DNA of 64,000 nt from JAJCYK01 sp965212195 (GTDB lineage Bacteria > Bacteroidota > Bacteroidia > Cytophagales > Cyclobacteriaceae): the NCBI GenBank assembly GCA_965212195.1, contig CBDBUW010000010.1, positions 992,001 through 1,056,000 on the forward strand, read 5' to 3'. Below, piece by piece: positions 41,745 to 50,403 of this stretch (the first letter of the stretch is position 1; every line of letters begins with the position of its first letter). The position numbers and the translations under genes were made by a program. Under the pieces are notes generated by a model that saw only the letters and a list, made by a program, of their open reading frames with translations, was not told where the DNA came from and did not search any database.

Positions 41745-43295
41745 TTATTTCATTAAAGTTACAGCTTCTGCGCACCGGATGCCATCCAAGGCGGCAGACA
41801 TGATGCCTCCAGCGTAACCCGCTCCCTCTCCGCAAGGAAACAGGCCCTTGACTTGCGGATGCTGCAAGGTCATTGGATCCCTGGGGATCCGTACTGGAGA
41901 AGATGTTCTGGATTCAACCGCCACCACTTGGGCATCATTGGTCAGGTAACCAGGCATCTTTTTCCCAAACACCCGTAAGCCGGCTTTAATTCCCTGATAC
42001 AGATGGGCTGGTAGTATTTCCGGTAAATTCACTGATGCCAACCCGGGCTGATAGGAGGTGTCTAAAAGACTAGTAGAGGTCTTGCTATCCAGAAAATCCA
42101 TAAGTTTTTGAGCAGGAGCAGCTTGTTTACCCCCGGCATGCTGACAAGCATCTTCCTCTATGGCTTTTTGAAAATATAAACCTGCCAGGGGCCCGTGTTG
42201 AGAATAGGCTTGAAAATCCCTTTCATCTACGCTTATTACTATACCGGAATTAGCGAATTGGGAATCGCGTCTTGATGGGCTCATTCCATTCACCACCAAC
42301 TCCCCGGGACTGGTAGCTGATGGCACAATGAATCCCCCCGGACACATGCAAAAACTGAAAACACCACGGTTATCATTCAGTTGATGACTGAGCTGATAAG
42401 ATGCGGCTGGCAGCAGTCCCCTGGTAGCCCGACGATACTGAATAGAGTCAATTAAGGCTTGAGGATGCTCCACTCTCACTCCTATGGCAAAGGGTTTCAA
42501 CTGCAACTGCAGATCTTCTCGGTGTAATAATGAAAAGATATCCCGAGCGCTATGACCGGTAGCCAGAATTACCGCTTTCCCCTTATAGCGCTGACCATTT
42601 TGATCCTTAACCCCCATAATACAGTCGTCCTTACGGATAAGGTCTTCGACACGGCTTTGGAAATGGATCTCACCCCCGGCTTGTAAAATAGTCTCTCTTA
42701 GCGCCTTTACTACCTTGGGTAATTTATTGGTACCAATATGAGGGTGGTTATCCACCAATATGTCTTCAGGAGCACCATGTGAGGCTAGTATTTGCAATAC
42801 CCGTTGAACATCTCCCCTCTTTTTGGAACGGGTATAAAGTTTTCCATCAGAATAAGTTCCTGCCCCGCCCTCCCCGAAGCAGTAATTGGAGTCGGGATCT
42901 ACCACATGCTGTCTATTAATGGCGGCCACATCACGTCGACGGGATCGCACATCCTTACCCCTCTCCACGATCACTGGCTTTAGGCCAAGTTCTATTAATT
43001 TCAGGGCTGCAAAAAGACCGGCCGGCCCGGCCCCCACCAAAATTACCGGATCTTTTTTATCCACCGGGTCCAGGTTCAGGCTGAACTCAGGAGCTGGCGG
43101 TATTTCACCTGGAGGATATAGCTCTAACTCCAGGTGTACCCTTATTTGCTTACCCCGGGCATCAATCGACCTTTTTTTAACGCGAACGGCCACCCGATCC
43201 TGCTCCTCAAAGCCCGCTTTTCGTACAGCCGCAGACTGCATTAATAAAGGATCCAGGGCTACTTCAGGTGGAAGTGTTATTTTAAGTTTTTTCAT
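41745..43295 (-). CDS. FAD-dependent dehydrogenase (COG2509 family)
   Basis: 516 residues. An N-terminal domain of about 85 residues (LKITLPPEVALDPLLMQSA) precedes a FAD-binding motif VILVGAGPAGLFAALKLIELG and the family block NYCFGEGGAGTYSDGKLYTR. Further in are ATGHSARDIF and the end FPCGEGAGYAGGIMSAALDG. This family of uncharacterised flavoproteins is widespread; substrate unknown. An in-frame TTG sits one codon upstream of this ATG. It is the middle gene of an operon behind the MORN/beta-barrel gene, after an 11-base gap. Confidence 0.9.
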   Translation of the reverse strand: MKKLKITLPPEVALDPLLMQSAAVRKAGFEEQDRVAVRVKKRSIDARGKQIRVHLELELYPPGEIPPAPEFSLNLDPVDKKDPVILVGAGPAGLFAALKLIELGLKPVIVERGKDVRSRRRDVAAINRQHVVDPDSNYCFGEGGAGTYSDGKLYTRSKKRGDVQRVLQILASHGAPEDILVDNHPHIGTNKLPKVVKALRETILQAGGEIHFQSRVEDLIRKDDCIMGVKDQNGQRYKGKAVILATGHSARDIFSLLHREDLQLQLKPFAIGVRVEHPQALIDSIQYRRATRGLLPAASYQLSHQLNDNRGVFSFCMCPGGFIVPSATSPGELVVNGMSPSRRDSQFANSGIVISVDERDFQAYSQHGPLAGLYFQKAIEEDACQHAGGKQAAPAQKLMDFLDSKTSTSLLDTSYQPGLASVNLPEILPAHLYQGIKAGLRVFGKKMPGYLTNDAQVVAVESRTSSPVRIPRDPMTLQHPQVKGLFPCGEGAGYAGGIMSAALDGIRCAEAVTLMK

Positions 43296-43306
43296 CAAGC
43301 GCCTGG

Positions 43307-45136
43307 CTAACGGGCTTCCAGCATAAAGCCAATGTTTATCCCAAACCGAAAGGGGATGCTGAGTTCATCGGTATCCAGTTCATCAAATATTCCTTCAAAA
43401 TCCTCCACTTCCGGGTAATCCCGGTTATAATCCCGGTATCCGATCCCCAATCCTATAAACGAATCAATAGTGATACCTGTGCCTCCGGCATCGCGCAAGA
43501 ACCGGTATCCCAAAAGTATTGAATATTCGTAGCGTTTTTCATCAGCTCCAATCACCGATCTGTTCACAATGTTTAGTGAGTCCACAATATTGGCAAAATG
43601 ATCAATGGTGCTAAACCTAAGCTCGTGACCAAAGTAAAACATACCCAAGCGCCCATCCTCACTATAAAACTTCTGCCTCAATGCCAGGGAATAACCACGA
43701 TCATAAATTTCGTTGATGCGAACGTTGGCATCGCTGGTGAAGAAAGGGTCGCGGACTATGCTGTACTGCAGTTCATACCCTAGCCGTTCCTGCATATAAT
43801 ACTCTACGGAAAAAGGGATACTGCCTACCGCCATGGATACGGGGTTAGTCCCTATAATAATACCTCGAAACTCATTGACCTGAGGTCTGAAATAGCGGAT
43901 CCTTTTCTTTTTGAAGAGGTATTCCGGTTTTTCATAGGCCACACGGATGGTATCCGGCTCAGGTGTGGATTCTTCAATGATTCTGAATACCGGCTTGTTG
44001 TCTTCGTAATAGGTTTTGTAGTAACCAGCCAGACTACCATCGTTATTATACAAACTCCAGATACCGGTCTTTATTCCGTTTTCTATGGTCCCGTGCATTT
44101 TTAAGGTCCCGTCTTTATAGTAGCCCTGATACTCTCCGGTACCCCTTGCAAACCTGGATTCACCTTCCAGAATACCGTCCTCGTAATAGTACAACCACTT
44201 GCCCTCATTGACGCCATTCTTGACCAGGCCACTGACCTTTAAAGCTCCGCTTTCATAATATTCTTTGTAGAAGCCCTCACCATCGTTGAACAAGCCTCTG
44301 CCCTTAATACTTCCGTCTCCATAGTACAAATGCCAATATCCGTCCTTTCGGCCAGATCGTTCCACACCCTGAGAGGTCACCGTGCCTAGTTCGTCATAGT
44401 AGGTCCACTCCCCTTCGCCAAGTCCGTCTTTGTAGGTACCGACAGCCGAGGAGGTTCCGTTGGGATGGTAAAACTCCCACAAGCCTTGCTTGATGCCATT
44501 AACATACCCACCTCTGGCTTGTAAGGCTCCATTCTCGTAGTAGTATTCCCAGGCCCCTTCGTTCTTATCGTTAATCTTGATCCCAGCCGCTTTTAGTTTG
44601 CCACTATTATAGAATTCCTTATAGTCTCCTCTATCGCTAGAGTAGTAGATCTGCGACTTTATCTGATTATCCTCGAAAAAGGTATTCCAAATCTTGACTT
44701 TTGATCCATTGGAAAACTCCCCTCTGCTTTTCAAAGCACCAGACTCGTAGTAATAATGCCACAAGCCGTCGCGAACTCCATGATAAAGGCTGCCCTCCAT
44801 ACTGAGCTTACCGTTCTCAAAATAATACTGCCAAGGGCCATAATTGAGGTTGTCACGGATCTCTCCGGACATTTTCAAGCTGCCATTCTCAAAAAAATAT
44901 TCCCATTGGCCTACCGGTTGATTGTCTTCAAAGGTCCCTACTTCTTTTTTATGACCGTCGACGTAGTAAGAGGTATAGGATCCATGGAGCAGCTGAGTGC
45001 CTTCCTTTAGGAAGTAAACCTCCTTTTTCTGCTTCAATTCCTGATCGTAATACGTTATTACCTTCTGGTCTTGAGCAAGGCTGACAGGTGCCAGCAGCAA
45101 AGTTGATATGATAACGAGTACAAATTTCAAACCCAC
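43307..45136 (-). CDS. MORN-repeat protein with C-terminal outer-membrane beta-barrel-like domain
   Basis: 609 residues. Signal peptide of about 22 residues (ending SLAQD), then about 14 tandem repeats of 23-24 residues with the pattern GxWxYYYENGxLKxxGxYxNG (about residues 45-395), the MORN_2/YwqK type. From about residue 405 the sequence changes to alternating strands with aromatic girdles (VSMAVGSIPFSVEYYMQERLGYE, RLGMFYFGHELRFS, YEYSILLGYRF, DSFIGLGIGYRDYN) ending IGFMLEAR, consistent with an outer-membrane barrel. Repeats labelled YwqK antitoxin in databases do not imply a toxin pair here. The start is GTG; a TTG two codons on is an alternative. Confidence 0.8.
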   Translation of the reverse strand: MGLKFVLVIISTLLLAPVSLAQDQKVITYYDQELKQKKEVYFLKEGTQLLHGSYTSYYVDGHKKEVGTFEDNQPVGQWEYFFENGSLKMSGEIRDNLNYGPWQYYFENGKLSMEGSLYHGVRDGLWHYYYESGALKSRGEFSNGSKVKIWNTFFEDNQIKSQIYYSSDRGDYKEFYNSGKLKAAGIKINDKNEGAWEYYYENGALQARGGYVNGIKQGLWEFYHPNGTSSAVGTYKDGLGEGEWTYYDELGTVTSQGVERSGRKDGYWHLYYGDGSIKGRGLFNDGEGFYKEYYESGALKVSGLVKNGVNEGKWLYYYEDGILEGESRFARGTGEYQGYYKDGTLKMHGTIENGIKTGIWSLYNNDGSLAGYYKTYYEDNKPVFRIIEESTPEPDTIRVAYEKPEYLFKKKRIRYFRPQVNEFRGIIIGTNPVSMAVGSIPFSVEYYMQERLGYELQYSIVRDPFFTSDANVRINEIYDRGYSLALRQKFYSEDGRLGMFYFGHELRFSTIDHFANIVDSLNIVNRSVIGADEKRYEYSILLGYRFLRDAGGTGITIDSFIGLGIGYRDYNRDYPEVEDFEGIFDELDTDELSIPFRFGINIGFMLEAR

Positions 45137-45232
45137 CTAACATTTTACTGATCATGTGGACCAATTCAACTAACCCAAAATGTCATTATTGATCACGGCT
45201 GAGAAACGGGAAAATTATCCGGTAACAATGAA

Positions 45233-45261
45233 TTGTACTACATGATAATATTGTAAATTTG
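45233..45261 (+). promoter_or_regulatory. -33/-7 promoter of the glutaryl-CoA dehydrogenase gene
   Basis: TTG at 45233-45235, an 18-base spacer, and TAAATTTG at 45254-45261 match the Bacteroidota consensus. The start codon follows 28 bases after the -7 box. Confidence 0.7.
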
Positions 45262-45289
45262 GATAATTTGCAGATAACAAAATAACAAA

Positions 45290-46513
45290 ATGTCACCTAA
45301 TACCTTACAAGGTGGTAGTTCCACAGCAAAATCCTCCAGAACTGACCTTTTCGAGTCTCCCGATTTTTATGGAATAGACGACTTACTTACCGAAGAACAC
45401 CTGTTAATTCGCAGCGCCATGCGCGATTTTGTCAAGCAGGAGATCACCCCATTTATTGAAGACTGGTGCCAAAAGGCCTATTTCCCCTCTTCGATCGTCA
45501 AGAAATTTGGAGAAATGGGAGCATTTGGCCCTACTATTCCGCAAGAGTATGGTGGAGGGGGATTAGATTATATCTCCTACGGCCTCATCATGCAGGAAAT
45601 CGAGCGTGGAGATTCCGGTATGCGCAGCACGGCTTCGGTACAGGGTTCGCTAGTGATGTATCCTATCCATGAATTCGGTAGTGAGGAGCAGAGGAAAAAA
45701 TTTCTTCCCAAGCTTGCCAGTGGCGAATACTTGGGCTGTTTCGGGCTTACCGAACCGGACCATGGGTCCAATCCCGGAGGGATGGTTACCAATTTCAAAG
45801 ATGAAGGGGATCATTATTTGTTAAATGGTGCAAAGATGTGGATTTCGAATGCACCGGAGGCAGATATTGCTGTGGTATGGGCCAAGGACGAAAATGGGCG
45901 TATACACGGCTTGATTGTTGAGCGTGGCATGGAAGGGTTTAGCACACCGGAAACTCACAATAAATGGTCCTTGCGAGCCAGCTGCACGGGGGAATTAGTT
46001 TTCGACAATGTAAAGATCCCCAAGGAAAACCTATTACCTGGCAAAAACGGGCTGGGGGCACCACTAATGTGTCTGGACTCCGCGCGTTATGGAATTGCCT
46101 GGGGAGCCATTGGTGCGGCTATGGATTGTTACTTCAGCGCTCAGCAATATGCCATGGAACGCATCCAGTTCGACAGGCCCATCGCTTCATTTCAATTAGT
46201 ACAAAAGAAGCTGGCCGAGATGTATACGGAGATCACCAAGGCACAACTACTAAATTTGCGCCTGGGCCAACTATTGAATGAACACAAGGCCCGCACCGCT
46301 CAAATTTCCATGGCCAAACGAAACAGTGTAGCTACCGCCTTGGAAATTGCGCGGGAGGCCCGCCAAATCCACGGCGGGATGGGTATAACAGGGGAATTTC
46401 CCATTATGCGTCATATGATGAATTTGGAGTCAGTGATCACCTACGAAGGTACTCACGATATCCACTTGCTGATACTAGGTAACGAAATAACCGGGATCCC
46501 GGCCTTTACCTAA
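45290..46513 (+). CDS. Acyl-CoA dehydrogenase, glutaryl-CoA dehydrogenase type
   Basis: 407 residues of the acyl-CoA dehydrogenase family. Block GCFGLTEPDHGSNPGGM and WISNAPEADIAVVWAKD match glutaryl-CoA dehydrogenases, as do WSLRASCTGELVFDNVKIP and the catalytic Glu in ITYEGTHDIHLLILG. It would oxidise and decarboxylate glutaryl-CoA to crotonyl-CoA in lysine and tryptophan breakdown with an ETF acceptor. Its stop and the convergent DUF1573 gene stop interlock in CTAA. Other short-chain specificity cannot be excluded. Confidence 0.9.
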   Translation: MSPNTLQGGSSTAKSSRTDLFESPDFYGIDDLLTEEHLLIRSAMRDFVKQEITPFIEDWCQKAYFPSSIVKKFGEMGAFGPTIPQEYGGGGLDYISYGLIMQEIERGDSGMRSTASVQGSLVMYPIHEFGSEEQRKKFLPKLASGEYLGCFGLTEPDHGSNPGGMVTNFKDEGDHYLLNGAKMWISNAPEADIAVVWAKDENGRIHGLIVERGMEGFSTPETHNKWSLRASCTGELVFDNVKIPKENLLPGKNGLGAPLMCLDSARYGIAWGAIGAAMDCYFSAQQYAMERIQFDRPIASFQLVQKKLAEMYTEITKAQLLNLRLGQLLNEHKARTAQISMAKRNSVATALEIAREARQIHGGMGITGEFPIMRHMMNLESVITYEGTHDIHLLILGNEITGIPAFT

Positions 46514-47619
46514 TCGCGCGGACCTCGTAGCAGGCCTTTTAAGGTTAGCACATATACCGGCTGAACGGGATCATTAGTGAAGACAGATATGGTTTTATGT
46601 TGATTTCCCAATCTATCGTGTGTGAAAAATACAGCTTTTATGGTAGTTGAATCACCTGGTTGAATGTTACTACTGGCAAGAGAAACTCTAAGGCAATTGC
46701 AACTGGGCTGGGCTTTTTTTACTACCAGTGTAGCCTGTCCCCTATTCCGGAGGCTGTAACTGACCTCTACGGTGTCGCCCTGCTGTTTAATGCCGAAATC
46801 AAGTATAGCTTCCGGAAAATATACCTTGGGTTGTTCAACGCCTGAAGACGGTGGAACATCGATCAAGGTAGCGGTCACTACTAAATCTTTACGGGGCTGA
46901 TTTGATTCGTAAGTAAAAATTGCCACGTTTTCCCTGAAATAACCCAGATCTTTCTTGGCCGCCACATCATAATGCACCCATAGTAATCCCCTGGCTCCAG
47001 GCTTCAATGTATAAGGTTCGAAGGTAATGGTAATATGGTCCGGACCTTCCATATGATCACTGAAAACCAATATATCCTTGCTGTCATTATAGGTCTCGAA
47101 ACTCTGGGCATACAATCCTTTGCTGGTAATATTGCCCAGATTCATAAACCGGTTTTTTAAACGCAGATCACCGATCACTAATGGAAACTCCACTTCCAGT
47201 GATTTTGGCTTGGGTACCACGAATCCTTCTAAGCTAAGACTAGAAGTGGCTTCAGATTGCTTGTAGTATACCACCAGCGATTTGTTAAATGGTCCGGGTC
47301 TGTTGTGGGGGTCGAATTGTACGTCCACAAATCCCCGAGATCCCACAGCTATGGGATCTTTACTCCAACTGGGCGAAGTGCATCCGCACGAGGCTTCTAC
47401 CCGATCAACTTGCAGGGGTCCCTCACCGCGGTTTGTGAAAGAGAACCGGTGTTTTACCACACCCTCCGTTTCCATCACTTTTCCTAATTGCAACTGGGTA
47501 CTTTCGAATTCTACCTTAATATTATGCTTAATATTCTGCTGCCCTGTACAAAGTAAGGGCATGCCAAACAGGATTGCTATGCCCAACCAACCTTTATGGC
47601 AGTAGAATAATCTTCTCAT
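46510..47619 (-). CDS. DUF1573 domain protein, two domains, secreted
   Basis: 369 residues with a signal peptide (WLGIAILFGMPLLCTGQQ). The first DUF1573 domain has FTNRGEGPLQVDRVEASCGCTSPSWSKDPIAVG; a middle region of about 120 residues is unassigned; the second has FGIKQQGDTVEVSYSLRNRGQATLVVKKAQPSCNCLRVS. The first keeps the CGC motif, the second has CNC. Each domain is Ig-like. The chosen ATG gives a proper signal peptide; an ATG 15 bases upstream is also possible. It is convergent with the dehydrogenase gene. Function unknown; similar proteins are common in Bacteroidota. Confidence 0.85.
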   Translation of the reverse strand: MRRLFYCHKGWLGIAILFGMPLLCTGQQNIKHNIKVEFESTQLQLGKVMETEGVVKHRFSFTNRGEGPLQVDRVEASCGCTSPSWSKDPIAVGSRGFVDVQFDPHNRPGPFNKSLVVYYKQSEATSSLSLEGFVVPKPKSLEVEFPLVIGDLRLKNRFMNLGNITSKGLYAQSFETYNDSKDILVFSDHMEGPDHITITFEPYTLKPGARGLLWVHYDVAAKKDLGYFRENVAIFTYESNQPRKDLVVTATLIDVPPSSGVEQPKVYFPEAILDFGIKQQGDTVEVSYSLRNRGQATLVVKKAQPSCNCLRVSLASSNIQPGDSTTIKAVFFTHDRLGNQHKTISVFTNDPVQPVYVLTLKGLLRGPRD

Positions 47620-47776
47620 CGCTACTGTATACATGTCAATGCATCTTTACACCACAATTATATTAAGAATTCTAGCCTCTACCAATAACGCCGGTATTGA
47701 CCGACCATTTTATCCTCTAGGGTTTAATTCTTTTAAAAAAATCGTTTCTTTGTAGTCATTAAAAAAACACAGTCAG

Positions 47777-48748
47777 ATGGCCAGGATCTTAACAGGAATT
47801 CAAAGTAGTGGCAGACCTCATCTGGGAAACCTACTAGGGGCTATTCTACCAGCAATTGAACTTTCACAAGACGAGTCCAATGAATCTCTCTTTTTTATAG
47901 CAGATTTGCATTCTCTTACTTCCATAAAAGAGCCTGACATACGAGAAGAGAACACCAATGCTACCGCGGCCGCCTGGATCGCCTGCGGTTTTGATACGGA
48001 AAAGCACTTATTGTATCGGCAATCCAGGATCCCGCAGGTCTGCGAATTGACCTGGTATTTAAATTGCTTTACACCGTTTCCCATGTTGGCCAACGCCACC
48101 TCATTCAAGGATAAATCCGACAAGCTATCGGATATTAATGCCGGTTTGTTTACCTATCCGGTACTTATGGCGGCGGATATTATTTTATATGATGCGGATA
48201 TTGTTCCCGTGGGAAAAGATCAAAAGCAACATCTGGAAATGACCCGTGATATTGCAGGTACCTTCAACAGTCAATACGGCGATACTTTTGTAATACCCGA
48301 AGCCCAAATCGATGAAAATGTGATGACCGTCCCCGGTACCGACGGGCAAAAAATGAGCAAGTCGTATGGGAACATCCTGGATGTTTTTGCCGATGAAAAA
48401 CCTTTGCGAAAGGCAGTAATGTCGATCGTAACCGATAGCTTACCTTTAGAAGCCCCTAAAAACCCGGATACTTGTAATGTATTCGCCCTTTACAATTTAT
48501 TGGCATCTCCGGAACAGATCTCGCAAATGCGCAATAACTATGAGGGGGGTAACTATGGATATGGCCATGCCAAGCAGGCGCTATTCGAGTTGATCTTAAG
48601 CACCTTTGAAAGTGAAAGGGCTATGTTCAATCAATTAATGGCCAATCCACAGGAAATTAATGACCGCCTGCGGTCCGGTGAGCAGAAAGCCTCGGATATT
48701 GCGGATTCAGTATTATCACGAGTACGCCAGAAACTGGGTTACAACTAA
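47777..48748 (+). CDS. trpS: Tryptophan--tRNA ligase
   Basis: 323 residues, class Ic synthetase. HIGH-type motif SSGRPHLGNLLGAI and KMSKS motif GTDGQKMSKSYGN, with the AdoMet-like nucleotide pocket region PVGKDQKQHLEM. Normal length. The 142-base region before it shows only a weak -7 match (TTTCTTTG at 47745-47752). Confidence 0.97.
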   Translation: MARILTGIQSSGRPHLGNLLGAILPAIELSQDESNESLFFIADLHSLTSIKEPDIREENTNATAAAWIACGFDTEKHLLYRQSRIPQVCELTWYLNCFTPFPMLANATSFKDKSDKLSDINAGLFTYPVLMAADIILYDADIVPVGKDQKQHLEMTRDIAGTFNSQYGDTFVIPEAQIDENVMTVPGTDGQKMSKSYGNILDVFADEKPLRKAVMSIVTDSLPLEAPKNPDTCNVFALYNLLASPEQISQMRNNYEGGNYGYGHAKQALFELILSTFESERAMFNQLMANPQEINDRLRSGEQKASDIADSVLSRVRQKLGYN

Positions 48749-48759
48749 GATTACTGCCC

Positions 48760-49197
48760 TTACTCTGCTTTGACGTCGGCCTCAGGCCACACTTGAAACC
48801 GCTGATCAACTGCTACTTGAAGAATTAGCCGGGGAGGGTTTGGTACTAGCACGATGCGGCTGGGATGATTGGGATACTCTTCCAGTATAACCGGGACACC
48901 TTCCTGCATAGTGACGTCATAGCCCTCAGTGCCATCCTCCTTGGTGCCAGTTGGGATATACTTTTGCGCCACATACGCAATGGGGAGCAGAACGTCAGTT
49001 TCCGGACAGAGCTCATCGTGGATCTTCTGCAGGACTTTCTCAAGATCTTCACCATAATTTTCCACAAAATCATCTTCCAACTCATGAAGTTCCTCCTCTA
49101 CACTGTCGTATTTCAGATCCTCATAGTCAATATCCTTTAGTTCATTTCTCTTCTGAACTATTTCCAAAAGGGCCTTATCCAGCGTTTCAATATTCAT
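48760..49197 (-). CDS. Conserved hypothetical acidic protein
   Basis: 145 residues, no signal or membrane segment, strongly acidic. The N-terminal half is helical (DKALLEIVQKRNELKDIDYEDLKYDSVEEELHELEDDF) and the C-terminal half beta-rich (VAQKYIPTGTKEDGTEGYDV, GVPVILEEYPNHPSRIVLVPNPPRLILQV). I do not recognise a characterised family; it looks like a Bacteroidota-specific cytosolic protein. The ATG at 49197 is preferred to a longer frame that would extend into hpd's promoter. Its 3' end is 11 bases from trpS. Confidence 0.7.
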   Translation of the reverse strand: MNIETLDKALLEIVQKRNELKDIDYEDLKYDSVEEELHELEDDFVENYGEDLEKVLQKIHDELCPETDVLLPIAYVAQKYIPTGTKEDGTEGYDVTMQEGVPVILEEYPNHPSRIVLVPNPPRLILQVAVDQRFQVWPEADVKAE

Positions 49198-49236
49198 AAG
49201 CAATTTATTGAGGGTGCTTCTTTGACAAATTAATTT

Positions 49237-49244
49237 TATTTTTG
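49237..49244 (+). promoter_or_regulatory. -7 box for hpd
   Basis: TATTTTTG matches TAnnTTTG exactly and lies 34 bases before the hpd ATG. A TTTG at 49221-49224 is only 12 bases upstream, too close for a normal -33 box. Confidence 0.45.
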
Positions 49245-49278
49245 CAAGAAGAAATATTTTTTCTAAAACAACAAAACC

Positions 49279-50373
49279 ATGGGACAAGATTTTCTACCAT
49301 TAAAAGGAACCGACCATATTGAATTTTATGTGGGCAATGCCAAACAATCGGCCCATTTCTACCAACATGCTTTTGGCTTTGAGCTGATAGCTTACAGCGG
49401 ACCAGAAACCGGAGTTCGCGACCGTGCTTCCTATGTATTACAGCAAAACAAAGTACGATTTGTACTCACTTCATCATTGGTACCCGATTCGGACATCAGT
49501 CGACATGTGCTACAACATGGAGATGGGGTAAAAGTATTGGCCCTGTGGGTAGATGATGCGGAAAAATCCTACTATGAAACTATGCAAAGAGGCGCAGAAT
49601 CGATCTCCAAACCTGAGACCTTAGAAGATGAGTACGGTAAGGTGGTGATTTCTGCCATAAAGACCTACGGCGATACGGTCCATAAGTTCATTGAGCGGCC
49701 CAATTACCAGGGACCTTTCTTGCCAGGGTTTAAGCAGGTTGACTCCCTACTTAAAACCAAGCCAATCGGATTAAAATATATCGACCACTGTGTGGGCAAT
49801 GTGGAATTAGGCGATATGAACAAATGGGTAAGTTTTTACGAGGAGGTGATGGGTTTTAAACTATTGATAACCTTTGACGATAAGGACATTTCCACGGAAT
49901 ACTCTGCCTTGATGTCCAAAGTGGTTTCTAATGGCAACGGGTATATTAAGTTTCCCATTAACGAACCCGCTGAAGGAAAACGGAAATCCCAGATCGAAGA
50001 ATACATCGATTTCTATCATGGTGCAGGCGTACAACATGTTGCACTGGCCACCGACGATATCATTTATACGGTAGCTGAACTACGATCTCGGGGGGTTGAT
50101 TTTCTGTATGTTCCGGACGTCTATTACAACGATCTACTGGATCGAGTAGGCCCCATCGAAGAAGACCTGCAGCCTCTAAAGGACCTCAATATTTTGGTCG
50201 ACAGGGACGAGGAAGGATATCTTCTGCAGATATTTACCAAACCTGTCCAGGATCGACCCACCGTATTTTATGAAATAATTCAAAGAAAAGGGGCTAAATC
50301 GTTTGGCAAGGGCAATTTTAAAGCGTTATTTGAAGCAATTGAGAGAGAACAAGAAATTCGAGGTAACTTGTAG
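49279..50373 (+). CDS. hpd: 4-hydroxyphenylpyruvate dioxygenase
   Basis: 364 residues made of two vicinal-oxygen-chelate domains. Iron ligands are His in KYIDHCVGNVELGDM, His in GAGVQHVALATDDI and Glu in TVFYEIIQRKGAKSFGKGNFKALFEAIE, the classic HPPD ending. It converts 4-hydroxyphenylpyruvate to homogentisate in tyrosine breakdown. Homogentisate dioxygenase is not adjacent. The glutaryl-CoA dehydrogenase nearby is in a different amino acid pathway, so no operon link is claimed. Confidence 0.96.
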   Translation: MGQDFLPLKGTDHIEFYVGNAKQSAHFYQHAFGFELIAYSGPETGVRDRASYVLQQNKVRFVLTSSLVPDSDISRHVLQHGDGVKVLALWVDDAEKSYYETMQRGAESISKPETLEDEYGKVVISAIKTYGDTVHKFIERPNYQGPFLPGFKQVDSLLKTKPIGLKYIDHCVGNVELGDMNKWVSFYEEVMGFKLLITFDDKDISTEYSALMSKVVSNGNGYIKFPINEPAEGKRKSQIEEYIDFYHGAGVQHVALATDDIIYTVAELRSRGVDFLYVPDVYYNDLLDRVGPIEEDLQPLKDLNILVDRDEEGYLLQIFTKPVQDRPTVFYEIIQRKGAKSFGKGNFKALFEAIEREQEIRGNL

Positions 50374-50403
50374 ACCTGAGCTACCCTAATTAATCCTCAA
50401 ACT

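Noticed and set aside
43307..45136. Toxin-antitoxin system based on YwqK-type repeats
   Set aside because: The repeats are MORN-like and sit in a secreted protein with a barrel domain; no toxin gene adjoins.
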